From positions 111,376 through 175,375 of the forward strand of contig NZ_JACHFH010000001.1 in the NCBI RefSeq assembly GCF_014201835.1: DNA of 64,000 bases, written 5' to 3'. The notes under the pieces are model-generated. The model was not told where the DNA came from and ran no database searches. It saw only the letters and a list, made by a program, of their open reading frames with translations. Positions within the stretch are counted from its first letter, which is position 1, and each line of letters starts with the position of its first letter. Position numbers and translations under genes: made by a program. The DNA comes from Pectinatus brassicae (lineage in GTDB: Bacteria > Bacillota > Negativicutes > Selenomonadales > Selenomonadaceae). Positions 16,853 through 26,059 of this stretch are shown here, piece after piece.

Positions 16853-17611
16853 TTATCCCCTCATTTTCTTGTTAGCAAATATTGTTGAAGCGGCAAATAT
16901 GAATTTATCCATATCACAATTACCGCAGCGTTCACCTATACCATTAACAGTGGTATCAATAAAGCAGGCACCTGCTTCTACCGCTGCAATTGAATTAGCT
17001 ATAGCCATCCCCAAATCATTATGACCATGAAATTCTATATTTATTGCTGTATTTTCTATTAGTTCTTTTATCTGCTGGAAAACCACTATTGGTGTCATTA
17101 TACCTACAGTATCAGCAAAACGAACTGTCTTTACGCCAAATTGCTGTACTTTTTTTATAATATTAATCATATAATCAACATCTGCTCTGGAGGCATCTTC
17201 CATTCCAATAGTTATTTCCTCAGCATATAATACTGTATATGTTAAAATTTCTTCTATTTTGTCCATGAGCCATATTTCATCTTTTTGCAGTTTATCATGT
17301 ATCTGCCGATAGGAGACAGGCACACTTATGTGAATAATATCGGCTTGGCACTCTAACGATGCTTGTATATCATCTTTATTCAATCGATTCCAAACCGATA
17401 TTTTAGCTTTTTCACAAACTGTTTTGATTTCTTTTATCATATCGCGCTCGGCTTTTCCCACTGCTGGAATACCTGCCTCAATTTGATAAACGCCTTTTTT
17501 ATCCAACATTTCTGCTATTGAAATTTTTTCTTTATCGCTAAACATGATGAGAGGACTTTGGGCACCATCGCGCAATGTTGTATCTATAAGACAATATTTT
17601 TCATTCATCAT
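16853..17611 (-). CDS. nifV: homocitrate synthase NifV, catalytic (alpha) subunit
   Basis: The N-terminal half of NifV: the TIM barrel that condenses acetyl-CoA and 2-oxoglutarate to homocitrate, the organic ligand of the FeMo cofactor. Seen are DTTLRDGAQSPLI, the metal-binding HGHNDLGMA and GIGERCGN. It ends at about residue 250 where normal NifV continues. The missing half is encoded by the gene just upstream, an arrangement known from Clostridium pasteurianum (nifV-alpha, nifV-omega). The omega stop codon is one base before the ATG at 17611, so the two are translationally coupled; longer starts at 17620 and 17635 overlap omega. Confidence 0.92.
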   Translation of the reverse strand: MMNEKYCLIDTTLRDGAQSPLIMFSDKEKISIAEMLDKKGVYQIEAGIPAVGKAERDMIKEIKTVCEKAKISVWNRLNKDDIQASLECQADIIHISVPVSYRQIHDKLQKDEIWLMDKIEEILTYTVLYAEEITIGMEDASRADVDYMINIIKKVQQFGVKTVRFADTVGIMTPIVVFQQIKELIENTAINIEFHGHNDLGMAIANSIAAVEAGACFIDTTVNGIGERCGNCDMDKFIFAASTIFANKKMRG

Positions 17612-17612
17612 T

Positions 17613-18509
17613 TTAAACATTGCCTTTCCAGCCAATTAAATCAAAAAATTCTTTGTCAGTAATGGCTCTGCACAACATGCGTGATTTTTCTTTTACCCGT
17701 TTTAAAATAGCCGCGTTATCTATTTGAGCATAATTGATTTTCAATTCTTTCAGCTTAGCTTCTATAGAATTTTTTCCCGATATATTTCCTAAAACTATTT
17801 GTCGCTGTCCGCCAACAAGCTCCGGTGGATATGGTTCATACAGCTGGGGATTTTTTAATATGCCATCGACATGTATTCCTGACTCTACGGCAAATATTGA
17901 TTTACCAACAATTGGCTTATTGGCTGATATTGGCAATATTTTTTGCAGTACTGTAAAATCAAGATTCCCCTCTATTTTTTTTATATTTTCCAAATGCATT
18001 GTCAGTAGAACTTCTTCTAATGGCGCATGACAGCCAAGACCATTAAAGGCAGTGACAATGTTCTGTCCGCCACTCTCCAGCCAGGAAACAGCCAAAGCTG
18101 TGGCCTGACCTGATAAGTCCAGCGGTTCAAACGATATTATTTCAGTTTTATGCCATTGTTTAAATACATCTTGCATCTGTATTACCGATAAACCCGCATC
18201 ACCAGTAATACGCTGCTGTATTTTTTTGCCATCAGCATTGAAAATTATACTTTGCTTATAGCCTGCCATATGTTTAAGGTCATCAGATAAAATATACCGA
18301 GAAAACCCCTGGTATTTTTTTATATCTTTATATTCTGTAATGCGCAGGGCATATCTATGATGTGGTAATTGACCCCAAGAAATATTTTCCCAAATTGGTA
18401 TGCTCATTTCTATACTGTCTATGGGTAATCGTTTTAACGCCTGCAAAATCTGGCGCTGCTCATATTGCTTTGCCTTTTCCCTATAACACAGGGTAACATC
18501 CGTTATCAT
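17613..18509 (-). CDS. homocitrate synthase NifV, omega subunit
   Basis: About 298 residues. The C-terminal part carries the LeuA/NifV accessory-domain hallmark GKSIFAVESGIHVDGIL followed by PELVGGQRQIVLGNISGKNS. The first 180 residues look like a decayed TIM barrel: they keep the general layout but lack the DTTLRDG and HGHND metal-site motifs, so catalysis must come from the alpha subunit. The start at 18509 is eight bases after AAGGGGG, better than the ATG at 18533. Order omega-alpha directly after nifN-B as in Clostridium pasteurianum. Confidence 0.9.
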   Translation of the reverse strand: MITDVTLCYREKAKQYEQRQILQALKRLPIDSIEMSIPIWENISWGQLPHHRYALRITEYKDIKKYQGFSRYILSDDLKHMAGYKQSIIFNADGKKIQQRITGDAGLSVIQMQDVFKQWHKTEIISFEPLDLSGQATALAVSWLESGGQNIVTAFNGLGCHAPLEEVLLTMHLENIKKIEGNLDFTVLQKILPISANKPIVGKSIFAVESGIHVDGILKNPQLYEPYPPELVGGQRQIVLGNISGKNSIEAKLKELKINYAQIDNAAILKRVKEKSRMLCRAITDKEFFDLIGWKGNV

Positions 18510-18538
18510 ATTTACCGCCCCCTTAGAAGACATACCTG

Positions 18539-21190
18539 CTATAAAGCCTTAACTAAAGTTTTACTGGTATCTTTTTGCTGTATTGCCGATTTTTTTACGG
18601 CCGTTTCAATTCTATCGTATGTTTCTATTATGTTTATGTTTGCTGCTGCCAACCGTTTTTTCGGTGTTTCACCTATACGCAGCGCAATGACCGTACCACA
18701 ATCATCTATTGCTGATAATATTTTTTCAATTTTTCCGGCTTTATCATCGCAAGACTCTTTACCTTCACAATATTTATCAATATTACGCTTTTCAATAAAA
18801 CGAATATTCACGCCATCACTTTCATAAATATAAAACTCATCAACCTGACCAAAATGACAGTCAACAAGCATGCCACTCTTAGTAGCTACCGCAAATCGCT
18901 GACCAGGACTGTCCAGCTTGTCCCCAGCTTTAACAGCAGTAGTACGATATTCTATGGATATATCATTCCCCAAAGTCCCAATAGCATCGGCGCGGCACTG
19001 CTTACAATGATACATCTGTTTCATATGTTCACCGCATTGTTTGCGCATCTGCATTATTTCTTTATTGGATACAAGCGGCATATCTTCAAAGGCACTACCT
19101 TTTACCGGTATAAGCTGCATTATATTTGTTATCTCACAGCCAAGTTCTTTTACTTTTTTTACAATATCAGTAATATGATTTTCATTTATTCCTTTAAGCA
19201 TAACAATATTTATTTTGCAGATAATGCCATGCCGTGTCAGATAACGAATACCATTGAGCTGGTTGCCTAAAAGTATGCCAGCTGCACTTTCACCGGTATA
19301 GCGCATTCCCATATAATCAACATGCTTATAAATTTTGGCGCCGATTTTAGGATCTACAGCATTTAAGGTAACTGTAACATGTGTAACGCCCAAATCTATA
19401 ATATCCTGTGCATATTGCGGCAGCATCAAGCCATTTGTCGATAAGCAAAATGTTACTTCCGGATCATAATCACGAATCAATTGCAGAGATTTTCGTGTCT
19501 GCTCAAAATTAGCTAAAGCATCACCAGGTCCAGCAATTCCAACTACAGTCAAATTGGGGACTCTTTCTTTGACCAGCATATACTTTTCCAAGGCCTGCTG
19601 CGGTGATAATATTTCTGTTGTAACGCCAGGACGGCTTTCATTAGCACAATCATATTTACGCACACAATAATTACATTGAATATTGCATTTAGGTGCTATT
19701 GGCAGATGCATACGGGCATATTTACCACCGCCACAGGTAAAGCAAGGATGTTTGAGTGTTTTTTCCTGCAAAAGCTGTTTTTCTTTTATACTGACAATAT
19801 TAGATATCGGTTTATTTTCATTTTCTGTCTGAAAATATTTATTATAAATATCCTGCCGATAATTCCCTTCCAATTTTGCCAACAATATATTGGCTATATC
19901 ATCAAGCATTTTCATTGAGCCTGAATAGCCCAGCATGCGGATTCTCTGTCCGCCAATTCGATCATGAATAGGAAAACTGCAGCGCAGCAACGAAATTCCT
20001 GTACGTTCTTCGATCCGATGACCATCACCACTGCCTATCATTATGTTTGCTTTGCAGTCAGCAATATAATTTTCAATATTAGTAAAATCCGCATCATCTT
20101 TTATGATTGTTTTTTCTACCAACTGAACCTCAGCTGCTTTATTTACCTGATTCTGCAGTTTTTCTGAAAAATCATGGCAAACTGAGCCAGTAGCACAAAC
20201 AACAGGTACTATCCCATTTTCACAACAAAGATTAACTATGCCTTTAACCATATCGGGTTCCCCAAATACAGCTGCCCTGCCCATAGCATTATATTTATGC
20301 GAATCAATCATGGCATCAAGATAACGTCCGCGTTCCCGGCGTAATTTATCGGTAACGACACCGCCAAGTTCCTTTAATTTATTGACTAGAGCATCAACGG
20401 CTTTTATACCGATTGGCAGATCAAGACGACAATAGGGAACATTATATTTTTCCTGTAAGTAAACAGCTGGTGAAAAATCATCACTATTAAAAGTAGATAA
20501 TTCTATAGTATAACGGGCACCTGCCATCTTGGCGATCTCACTGATAGGGGTTCCGCCCTTTGGCAAACGTTCATAAGTTTCTCCATGAACACCATCAAGA
20601 TTTTCTGATATATCCGGCAGCAAAATATACTCCACCTTCATCTCATCGAGTAAATCCTTTAAGTATCTTGTGTCTGCTGGTGATATCATACCAGTAACAA
20701 TATTTATTTTATTATTTTTCTTCCCATCCATTTCAACGTTTTCAACAATAGCCCGTAAAGCACGAAAAAAGCCGTCAAAATGGGTTCCGGCATAACTTGG
20801 TGACGATACAGGTATAATTTTTGCCTTGCAGTCAGGATGCTGCTCATAAAACTTCTTAATTATAGCGGCTACATCTTCACCAATAGTTTCAGCTAAACAT
20901 GTTGTCGATACACCAATAACTTCGGGTTCATACAGTCTAATAAGATTTTCCAGACCAATCAATAGATTTTTCTCACCGCCAAAAACGGTTCCTTCTTCCG
21001 TTAATGAAGAAGATGCAATATCCACCGGTTCATTATAATGGGTTGCCATATGGCGTCTAATGTATGTGCTGCAGCCTTGTGAGCCATGCAGAATTGACAT
21101 ACAACGGGCAATGCCGTATAACGCTGTTACCGAACCTAAAGGTACGCACATTTTGCAAGGATTTATATTTAAATTAACGGCACTTTCCAT
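18539..21190 (-). CDS. nifB: NifN-NifB fusion, FeMo-cofactor assembly
   Basis: An 883-residue fusion. Residues 1 to about 440 are NifN, the beta-like half of the NifEN scaffold (HGSQGC, TTCLAETIGED). Residues 480-760 are the NifB radical-SAM enzyme that builds the carbide-containing NifB-co, with the cluster motif CNIQCNYC at 502-509 and GIAGPGDAL; the remainder (about 770-865) is a NifX-like cofactor-binding domain. A nifN-B fusion is known from clostridia. It should form the NifEN complex with the product of nifE upstream, placing cofactor synthesis and transfer in one complex. The operon is interrupted upstream by a 318-bp gap with repeats. Confidence 0.96.
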   Translation of the reverse strand: MESAVNLNINPCKMCVPLGSVTALYGIARCMSILHGSQGCSTYIRRHMATHYNEPVDIASSSLTEEGTVFGGEKNLLIGLENLIRLYEPEVIGVSTTCLAETIGEDVAAIIKKFYEQHPDCKAKIIPVSSPSYAGTHFDGFFRALRAIVENVEMDGKKNNKINIVTGMISPADTRYLKDLLDEMKVEYILLPDISENLDGVHGETYERLPKGGTPISEIAKMAGARYTIELSTFNSDDFSPAVYLQEKYNVPYCRLDLPIGIKAVDALVNKLKELGGVVTDKLRRERGRYLDAMIDSHKYNAMGRAAVFGEPDMVKGIVNLCCENGIVPVVCATGSVCHDFSEKLQNQVNKAAEVQLVEKTIIKDDADFTNIENYIADCKANIMIGSGDGHRIEERTGISLLRCSFPIHDRIGGQRIRMLGYSGSMKMLDDIANILLAKLEGNYRQDIYNKYFQTENENKPISNIVSIKEKQLLQEKTLKHPCFTCGGGKYARMHLPIAPKCNIQCNYCVRKYDCANESRPGVTTEILSPQQALEKYMLVKERVPNLTVVGIAGPGDALANFEQTRKSLQLIRDYDPEVTFCLSTNGLMLPQYAQDIIDLGVTHVTVTLNAVDPKIGAKIYKHVDYMGMRYTGESAAGILLGNQLNGIRYLTRHGIICKINIVMLKGINENHITDIVKKVKELGCEITNIMQLIPVKGSAFEDMPLVSNKEIMQMRKQCGEHMKQMYHCKQCRADAIGTLGNDISIEYRTTAVKAGDKLDSPGQRFAVATKSGMLVDCHFGQVDEFYIYESDGVNIRFIEKRNIDKYCEGKESCDDKAGKIEKILSAIDDCGTVIALRIGETPKKRLAAANINIIETYDRIETAVKKSAIQQKDTSKTLVKAL

Positions 21191-21244
21191 AGCCCTCTCC
21201 CCTTTTTACCAATAAATACACGCTCTTCGCATTTTGTTAGTTAA

Positions 21245-21470
21245 ATTTTTGATGCCTGAAAGGCTCCCCTGTATGCTATAGTTCTTTGCGCTTTAGCGCT
21301 TAGAAATATAGTACACAGGTGTGTGGAGCTGGCAGCAAAGCTGCCTGAGGGGTTAACCCTTCCGACTTGACTTTGTCAAGCCACCTTCCCTATGCTGTAG
21401 CTCTTAATGCTTTAGCATTCTAGAGATACAGTACACACCGTGCCGAGACGGCTTTAAAAGTCACACCAGT
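21245..21470. repeat. dispersed intergenic repeat, copy 1
   Basis: The 318-bp gap between nifE and nifN-B has no gene. It holds two related hairpin units (CTATAGTTCT..AGAAATATAG near 21276-21310 and CTGTAGCTCT..AGAGATACAG near 21394-21431) and a TTAACCCTTCCG..GCCACCTTCCCT block (21353-21391). The same block and a related hairpin occur at 36.1 kb. It resembles small non-coding repeats scattered through many gut Firmicute genomes. No open reading frame or terminal duplications are evident. Confidence 0.7.
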
Positions 21471-21509
21471 TTATTAACTAGTACAACACGAACTGTCTAT
21501 AATTAATAA

Positions 21510-22862
21510 TTAAATTGCTGTCATATATTCCCAGACAGGACTATTTATACTTAAATTTATTTCTTTAGTAAAGTTTTCTACACCCTCATAACCACCAAGA
21601 GCATGCTTACGTTCATGGTTATGATCACAAAAGGCTATTCCTAATTTATAAGCTAATGGGCGTTCTTTTACACCGCCGACTAATATATCGGCATGCTTTA
21701 TCTTCATAAAATATTCTAATTCAGCCGGATTGGCATCATCGAGAATTACTGTATCATCGTTTACAATATTTTGGATAATTTCGTATTCATCTTTACGTCC
21801 AGTCTGTGTACCAACGACTACTGTTTCTATGCCCATCTCATTGAACTGTCTGATAAGTGAAATAGCCTTAAATCCACCGCCAACATAAATAGCGGCTTTT
21901 TTACCTGCCAGCTTTGGCTTATATTGAGCCATAAATTTTCGCAGCCTGGCACTTTCTTTTTTGGTAAACGCTTCGGCTTTGGCTATTACCTGCTCATCTC
22001 CAAGTAAGTGAGCCACCTGCATTAAAGATGCACTGGTATCTTCAATACCAAAAAAACTCACCTTCATAAACGGAATCGCAAATTCCTTTTCCATCTGATT
22101 CGCCAGATACATTGATGAACCGGCACACTGTACTACATTAAGTGCAGCTTGAGGAGCTTTTAGCAAATTTTCATGGGATGAATCACCAGTAAAAGTAGAA
22201 ACTACCTCGATTCCAATTTTTTTAAAATAATTTTTAATCAGCCACATCTCACCGGCCAGATTAAAATCCCCCAGAATATTTAAACCATGCTGACCTTTTT
22301 TGTCAGTAATTTTATAGGGACGAATCAATTTCATAACTGCATCACAAGCTAATTTATAGCCTTGCTTTTTAGTGCCGGAAAAACCTTCGGCTTTAACTGG
22401 TATAACTCTTATTTTATATTTATTTTCAGCTTCGCGGCATACAGCCTCAACATCATCACCGATTACCCCGACGATGCAGGTTGCATAAACAAATATCAGC
22501 TTGGCTGAATATTTGTCGACAACTTCGTCAATAGCTGCCGTTAATTTTTTTGCACCGCCAAAAATTATATCTTTCTCCCGTAAATCCGTAGAAAAACTAT
22601 TGCGATATATTTCACTACCGCTTGACAGGCTGCCTCTTATATCCCAGGTATAACTAGAACAGCCAATAGGACCGTGGATTATATGAAATGCATCTGTTAT
22701 TGGATTTAACACAACACGTGCCCCGCAATAAACGCAGGCTCTTTGACTTACAGCCCCAGACACACTGGCTTTTTCGCAGTCAATACCAGTACCATCGCCA
22801 CTGCAGCCGGTATTTTTGACCATTATCGATTTTTTTCGTACTTCTAAAATACCTTCACTCAT
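21510..22862 (-). CDS. nifE: nitrogenase cofactor scaffold protein NifE
   Basis: About 450 residues, alpha-type half of the NifEN scaffold on which NifB-co is matured to FeMo-co. Conserved cysteines are in RACVYCGARV, HGPIGCSSYTWD and YATCIVGVIGDD; further marks are GGFKAISL and CDHNHERKHALGGYEG. It resembles NifD but is shorter and lacks the clostridial NifD insertion. It begins its own transcription unit: a promoter lies at 22983-23011 and a hairpin stands between promoter and start. The ATG at 22862 is preferred over GTG at 22871, which is too near the AAAGGG ribosome site. Confidence 0.95.
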   Translation of the reverse strand: MSEGILEVRKKSIMVKNTGCSGDGTGIDCEKASVSGAVSQRACVYCGARVVLNPITDAFHIIHGPIGCSSYTWDIRGSLSSGSEIYRNSFSTDLREKDIIFGGAKKLTAAIDEVVDKYSAKLIFVYATCIVGVIGDDVEAVCREAENKYKIRVIPVKAEGFSGTKKQGYKLACDAVMKLIRPYKITDKKGQHGLNILGDFNLAGEMWLIKNYFKKIGIEVVSTFTGDSSHENLLKAPQAALNVVQCAGSSMYLANQMEKEFAIPFMKVSFFGIEDTSASLMQVAHLLGDEQVIAKAEAFTKKESARLRKFMAQYKPKLAGKKAAIYVGGGFKAISLIRQFNEMGIETVVVGTQTGRKDEYEIIQNIVNDDTVILDDANPAELEYFMKIKHADILVGGVKERPLAYKLGIAFCDHNHERKHALGGYEGVENFTKEINLSINSPVWEYMTAI

Positions 22863-22908
22863 ATTCCCCACATCCCTTTCCAGCTAACAGCTATTATATT
22901 TTTAAACA

Positions 22909-22956
22909 GAAAGACCCCCTAATACATAAATACATCATTGTATCAGGGGGTCTTTT
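22909..22956 (-). terminator. hairpin in the nifE leader
   Basis: A 16-bp stem with one G-U pair (22911-22926 with 22939-22954) and 12-base loop between the nifE promoter and gene. The following T tract is interrupted (TCTGTTT on the minus strand), so it may be a partial terminator, a barrier for nifK readthrough or an RNA stabiliser. Confidence 0.7.
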
Positions 22957-22982
22957 ACCCATGCCATTTTTAATTGTTTCTT

Positions 22983-23011
22983 ATTATACACATTTTTTTA
23001 CAAAAACACAA
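22983..23011 (-). promoter_or_regulatory. promoter of the nifE-nifN/B-nifV unit
   Basis: On the minus strand TTGTGT (23006-23011), 17-base spacer, TATAAT (22983-22988). Expected start near 22976, leaving a leader of about 114 bases. Confidence 0.65.
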
Positions 23012-23093
23012 TAGCCAATCTTTAATTATTAAACCTTGTAGTAAAAAAAACTATTAATAGTATCCTTAAGATAGTATTAAGCTAATTTTTTTA

Positions 23094-24458
23094 TTACATT
23101 ACCATTTCCAGGTCTTTATCCTCAGCATCACGATCCTGCCGATCCATCAACGCATTGCCCATTAATTCAGCTAATCTCATTGCACCACGATAACCGACTA
23201 ATGGCATATAAGAATGTACATAGCGATCCATAATAGGAAAACCTGCCCGTACAAATGGTACATCTTCGGCCTTGGCAATCTGTTTACAATGGGTGCCGCC
23301 AATCAGTAAATCTACAGCTTCATTTTTCATCAATTGATGCAGTTCGAATAAATCAGCATTAGCCTTGGCTATACAGTCAGTTACACCATATTTTAATAAC
23401 ATTTCTTTAGCTAATTTGGTAAATTTTTCATCCGGTGTGCCTGTAAGCATATACTTGGGCTTCATCCCTAATTCCAAGCAAAATGCTGCCAATCCCAATA
23501 CTGTATCAGGATCACCAGAAATCGCCACCCGTTTATCACCATAATAAGCATGTGAATCAACCATTATATCCAAAAGCTGACCGCGTTCTTCTTCCAATTC
23601 TTCGGTTATTGCCTTACCACTGAGTTTTGACAATGACATAAGAAATTTATCAGTAGCCTCTACACCAATAGGATATGGCAGTGCTGTAGAATCAACATCA
23701 CATTTTTTCTTTATTTCCATGGCTGGTATCATGCTGGTCAGCTCACCTAAAGCCAATATGTGTTTAGCCCCGCCCAGCTGGCGTATTTCATCTATTGTTG
23801 TTCCTCCTTTAGGGTACATCTGATAATCGCCTGTTATCGGCGTATTCATAGTACCATCTGTATCTGGAAACATTATATATTTAACACCCATCGATTTAGC
23901 CATACGTTTTAACTCATGCATATCACCGGGATTTACGAAACCGGGGAATATCCCTATTTTGCCATTGCTTACAGCTGATTTTTCACTAAGATAATTTATA
24001 AAGCCTGCCATCATATTGCCAAACCCTGTAACATGTGAGCCTTTATAGCTTGGTGTATTGGTATGAATTACCAATTTCCCCTGAGGTATTTCCAACTCAC
24101 GAATCAATGCATTTAAATCATCACCAATTGTTTCACTAAGGCAGGTAGTATGGACAGCAATAATATCAGGATTATATATATCAAAAATATTTTTTACTGC
24201 TTTTTTTAAATTGCTGCCGCCGCCAAATACACAGGCACCTTCAGAAAATGAACTTGTTGTTGCTATAGCCGGTTCTTTAAAATGACGGGATAAAAAAGTA
24301 CGATGATAGGAGCAGCAGCCCTGCGAGCCATGACTATGCGGCATGCAGCGGTGTACCCCCAGCGCGGCATACATTGCACCTACCGGCTGACACGTTTTTG
24401 CTGGATTTACTCGCAGTGATTTTCTTTCTGTTATCGTTTTTGGTGTCATATCAAGCAT
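23094..24458 (-). CDS. nifK: nitrogenase MoFe protein beta subunit
   Basis: 454 residues, the short clostridial type of NifK. It forms the alpha2-beta2 MoFe protein with NifD and supplies half the ligands of the P-cluster: cysteines in CQPVGAMYA, SHGSQGCCSYHR and TTCLSETIGDD. The start at 24458 is nine bases after AGGAG; the ATG at 24467 directly abuts that site. It overlaps the end of nifD by eight bases, giving tight translational coupling for equal amounts of both subunits. Confidence 0.97.
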   Translation of the reverse strand: MLDMTPKTITERKSLRVNPAKTCQPVGAMYAALGVHRCMPHSHGSQGCCSYHRTFLSRHFKEPAIATTSSFSEGACVFGGGSNLKKAVKNIFDIYNPDIIAVHTTCLSETIGDDLNALIRELEIPQGKLVIHTNTPSYKGSHVTGFGNMMAGFINYLSEKSAVSNGKIGIFPGFVNPGDMHELKRMAKSMGVKYIMFPDTDGTMNTPITGDYQMYPKGGTTIDEIRQLGGAKHILALGELTSMIPAMEIKKKCDVDSTALPYPIGVEATDKFLMSLSKLSGKAITEELEEERGQLLDIMVDSHAYYGDKRVAISGDPDTVLGLAAFCLELGMKPKYMLTGTPDEKFTKLAKEMLLKYGVTDCIAKANADLFELHQLMKNEAVDLLIGGTHCKQIAKAEDVPFVRAGFPIMDRYVHSYMPLVGYRGAMRLAELMGNALMDRQDRDAEDKDLEMVM

Positions 24459-26058
24459 AATTTTCATCTCCTAACGTACCTTCTAATGTTGACTTTGTCC
24501 GCCATGGCGGTGTCATCATATTCCAAGCTGGTGTAGAAATACTCAAATAGGTATTTCTGGCAAAAGTTATTGAACCCTTAAAGCAGGCATATGGTCCACT
24601 ATAATCATAGGAATGCAGCTGATTAGAAGGAACACCCTTTTTCATAATCATATATTTATCTTTGATACCAGAATAAAAAATATCAGGTTTAAATATCTCT
24701 AATACTTTTTCTGTTTCATAATGGTTAAAGTCATCAATGGTTATGGTTCCATCGCCCATATCCTTAAACATTCCTTTATAATATTCAAGCTCAACATTTT
24801 TCTTGCGTAGTTCATCAAAGCGGGCTTTATCAAGAGCAACATGGAAAAGCTGCTGGTCTGGCTCTACTGTTATCTGCTCAATATTTTTACTATCGGCATC
24901 AAGTTTAATGTCCGGTATTACTTCGCGTCCTTCATAATCATCACGATGGGCAAATTCATAGCCGGCAATTACTGTTTTTACGCCAAAATCCATTAATAAA
25001 TGCTGATAATGATGCGAGCGCGAACCACCAACAAAAATACCAGCGGTTTTACCTGTTAATTTATTGCGGTAGAATTCTCTTTCTTCAGCAATTTCTTCAA
25101 GTTCTTCGGCAATTACTTCTTCCGTGCGTTTTTTGATAGTTTCATCATCAAAATAATCAGCAATTTCGCGCAAGGTGCGGATTGTTTCATCAATACCGAT
25201 AAAGTTTACTTTTATCCAATCGATGTTATATTTAGTTTTCATCATTTCAGCAATATAATTTATGGAACGATGGCACTGCACCAGATTAAGATTGGCTGTA
25301 TGGGCATGGGTCAATGCTTCATAAGAACCATCACCGGTAAGAACAGCTACAACTTCATAGCCGATTTTTTTCAAAATACGTTCTTGTTCCCAGCCGTCAC
25401 CGCCAATATTATATTCACCCAAAATATTTAAACGGAATGTTTTCTTTTCTTTGGGAATCTCGTCTTTAGCTGAGCCTATTACCCTCTTCATTAGTCCATT
25501 ATTAGCAATATGATGGCCGGCTGACTGGCTGACCCCTTTATAACCTTCACAGCTGTAAGCTATGCAGGTTATGCCAAATTCTTTTTCAGCAGTAGCCGCT
25601 ACAGCGTTTATATCATCACCAATAAGACCTATCGGGCAGGTAGAACAAATCATTACAGCTTTAGGCTGAAATATTTCTACTGCTTCTTTTATGGCCTGAT
25701 GCAATTTTTTCATACCGCCAAAAACTATATCAGTTTCCTGCATATCAGTTGAAAAACTATATTGAATAAAATTGCGTCCATCAGGTGCATCAGCTTTATT
25801 GCGTCTGGTTCCCCAGGTATAATAACCACAACCAATAGGTCCATGGGTAATTACTACCGTATCACGCAATGGTCCTAAAACAACACCTTTACAGCCTGCA
25901 TAGCAGCAGCCCCTGTTTATCATCAGGCCTGGCACTGAACGGCTGTTAGAGGCAATTTCTTTAGGAACTCCCGCTTCATCAAGCTCTACAATATGATCTT
26001 TTCTATTTTTAAAAACACGACCGGAATACTTATCTAAAACAGCCTCGCGTGCATCCAT
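24451..26058 (-). CDS. nifD: nitrogenase MoFe protein alpha subunit
   Basis: 535 residues. P-cluster cysteines are at about 52, 77 and 141 (GCCYAGCKG, HGPIGCGYYTW, STCPIGLIGDD). FeMo-cofactor ligands are Cys262 (LVQCHRSINY) and His482 (LHSYDYSGPY). The extra length around residues 395-445 is the insertion typical of the Clostridium pasteurianum type. The cofactor residues fit a molybdenum nitrogenase and no VnfG/AnfG-type delta subunit gene is nearby. It starts one base after the nifI2 stop with AGGAGAGG as ribosome site. Confidence 0.98.
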   Translation of the reverse strand: MDAREAVLDKYSGRVFKNRKDHIVELDEAGVPKEIASNSRSVPGLMINRGCCYAGCKGVVLGPLRDTVVITHGPIGCGYYTWGTRRNKADAPDGRNFIQYSFSTDMQETDIVFGGMKKLHQAIKEAVEIFQPKAVMICSTCPIGLIGDDINAVAATAEKEFGITCIAYSCEGYKGVSQSAGHHIANNGLMKRVIGSAKDEIPKEKKTFRLNILGEYNIGGDGWEQERILKKIGYEVVAVLTGDGSYEALTHAHTANLNLVQCHRSINYIAEMMKTKYNIDWIKVNFIGIDETIRTLREIADYFDDETIKKRTEEVIAEELEEIAEEREFYRNKLTGKTAGIFVGGSRSHHYQHLLMDFGVKTVIAGYEFAHRDDYEGREVIPDIKLDADSKNIEQITVEPDQQLFHVALDKARFDELRKKNVELEYYKGMFKDMGDGTITIDDFNHYETEKVLEIFKPDIFYSGIKDKYMIMKKGVPSNQLHSYDYSGPYACFKGSITFARNTYLSISTPAWNMMTPPWRTKSTLEGTLGDENYA

Positions 26059-26059
26059 T

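Noticed and set aside
18465..18827. Plus-strand reading frames over the nif genes, such as the one at 18465-18827
   Set aside because: They lie wholly inside nifV(omega) and nifN-B on the other strand, have no ribosome site and encode no recognisable protein.
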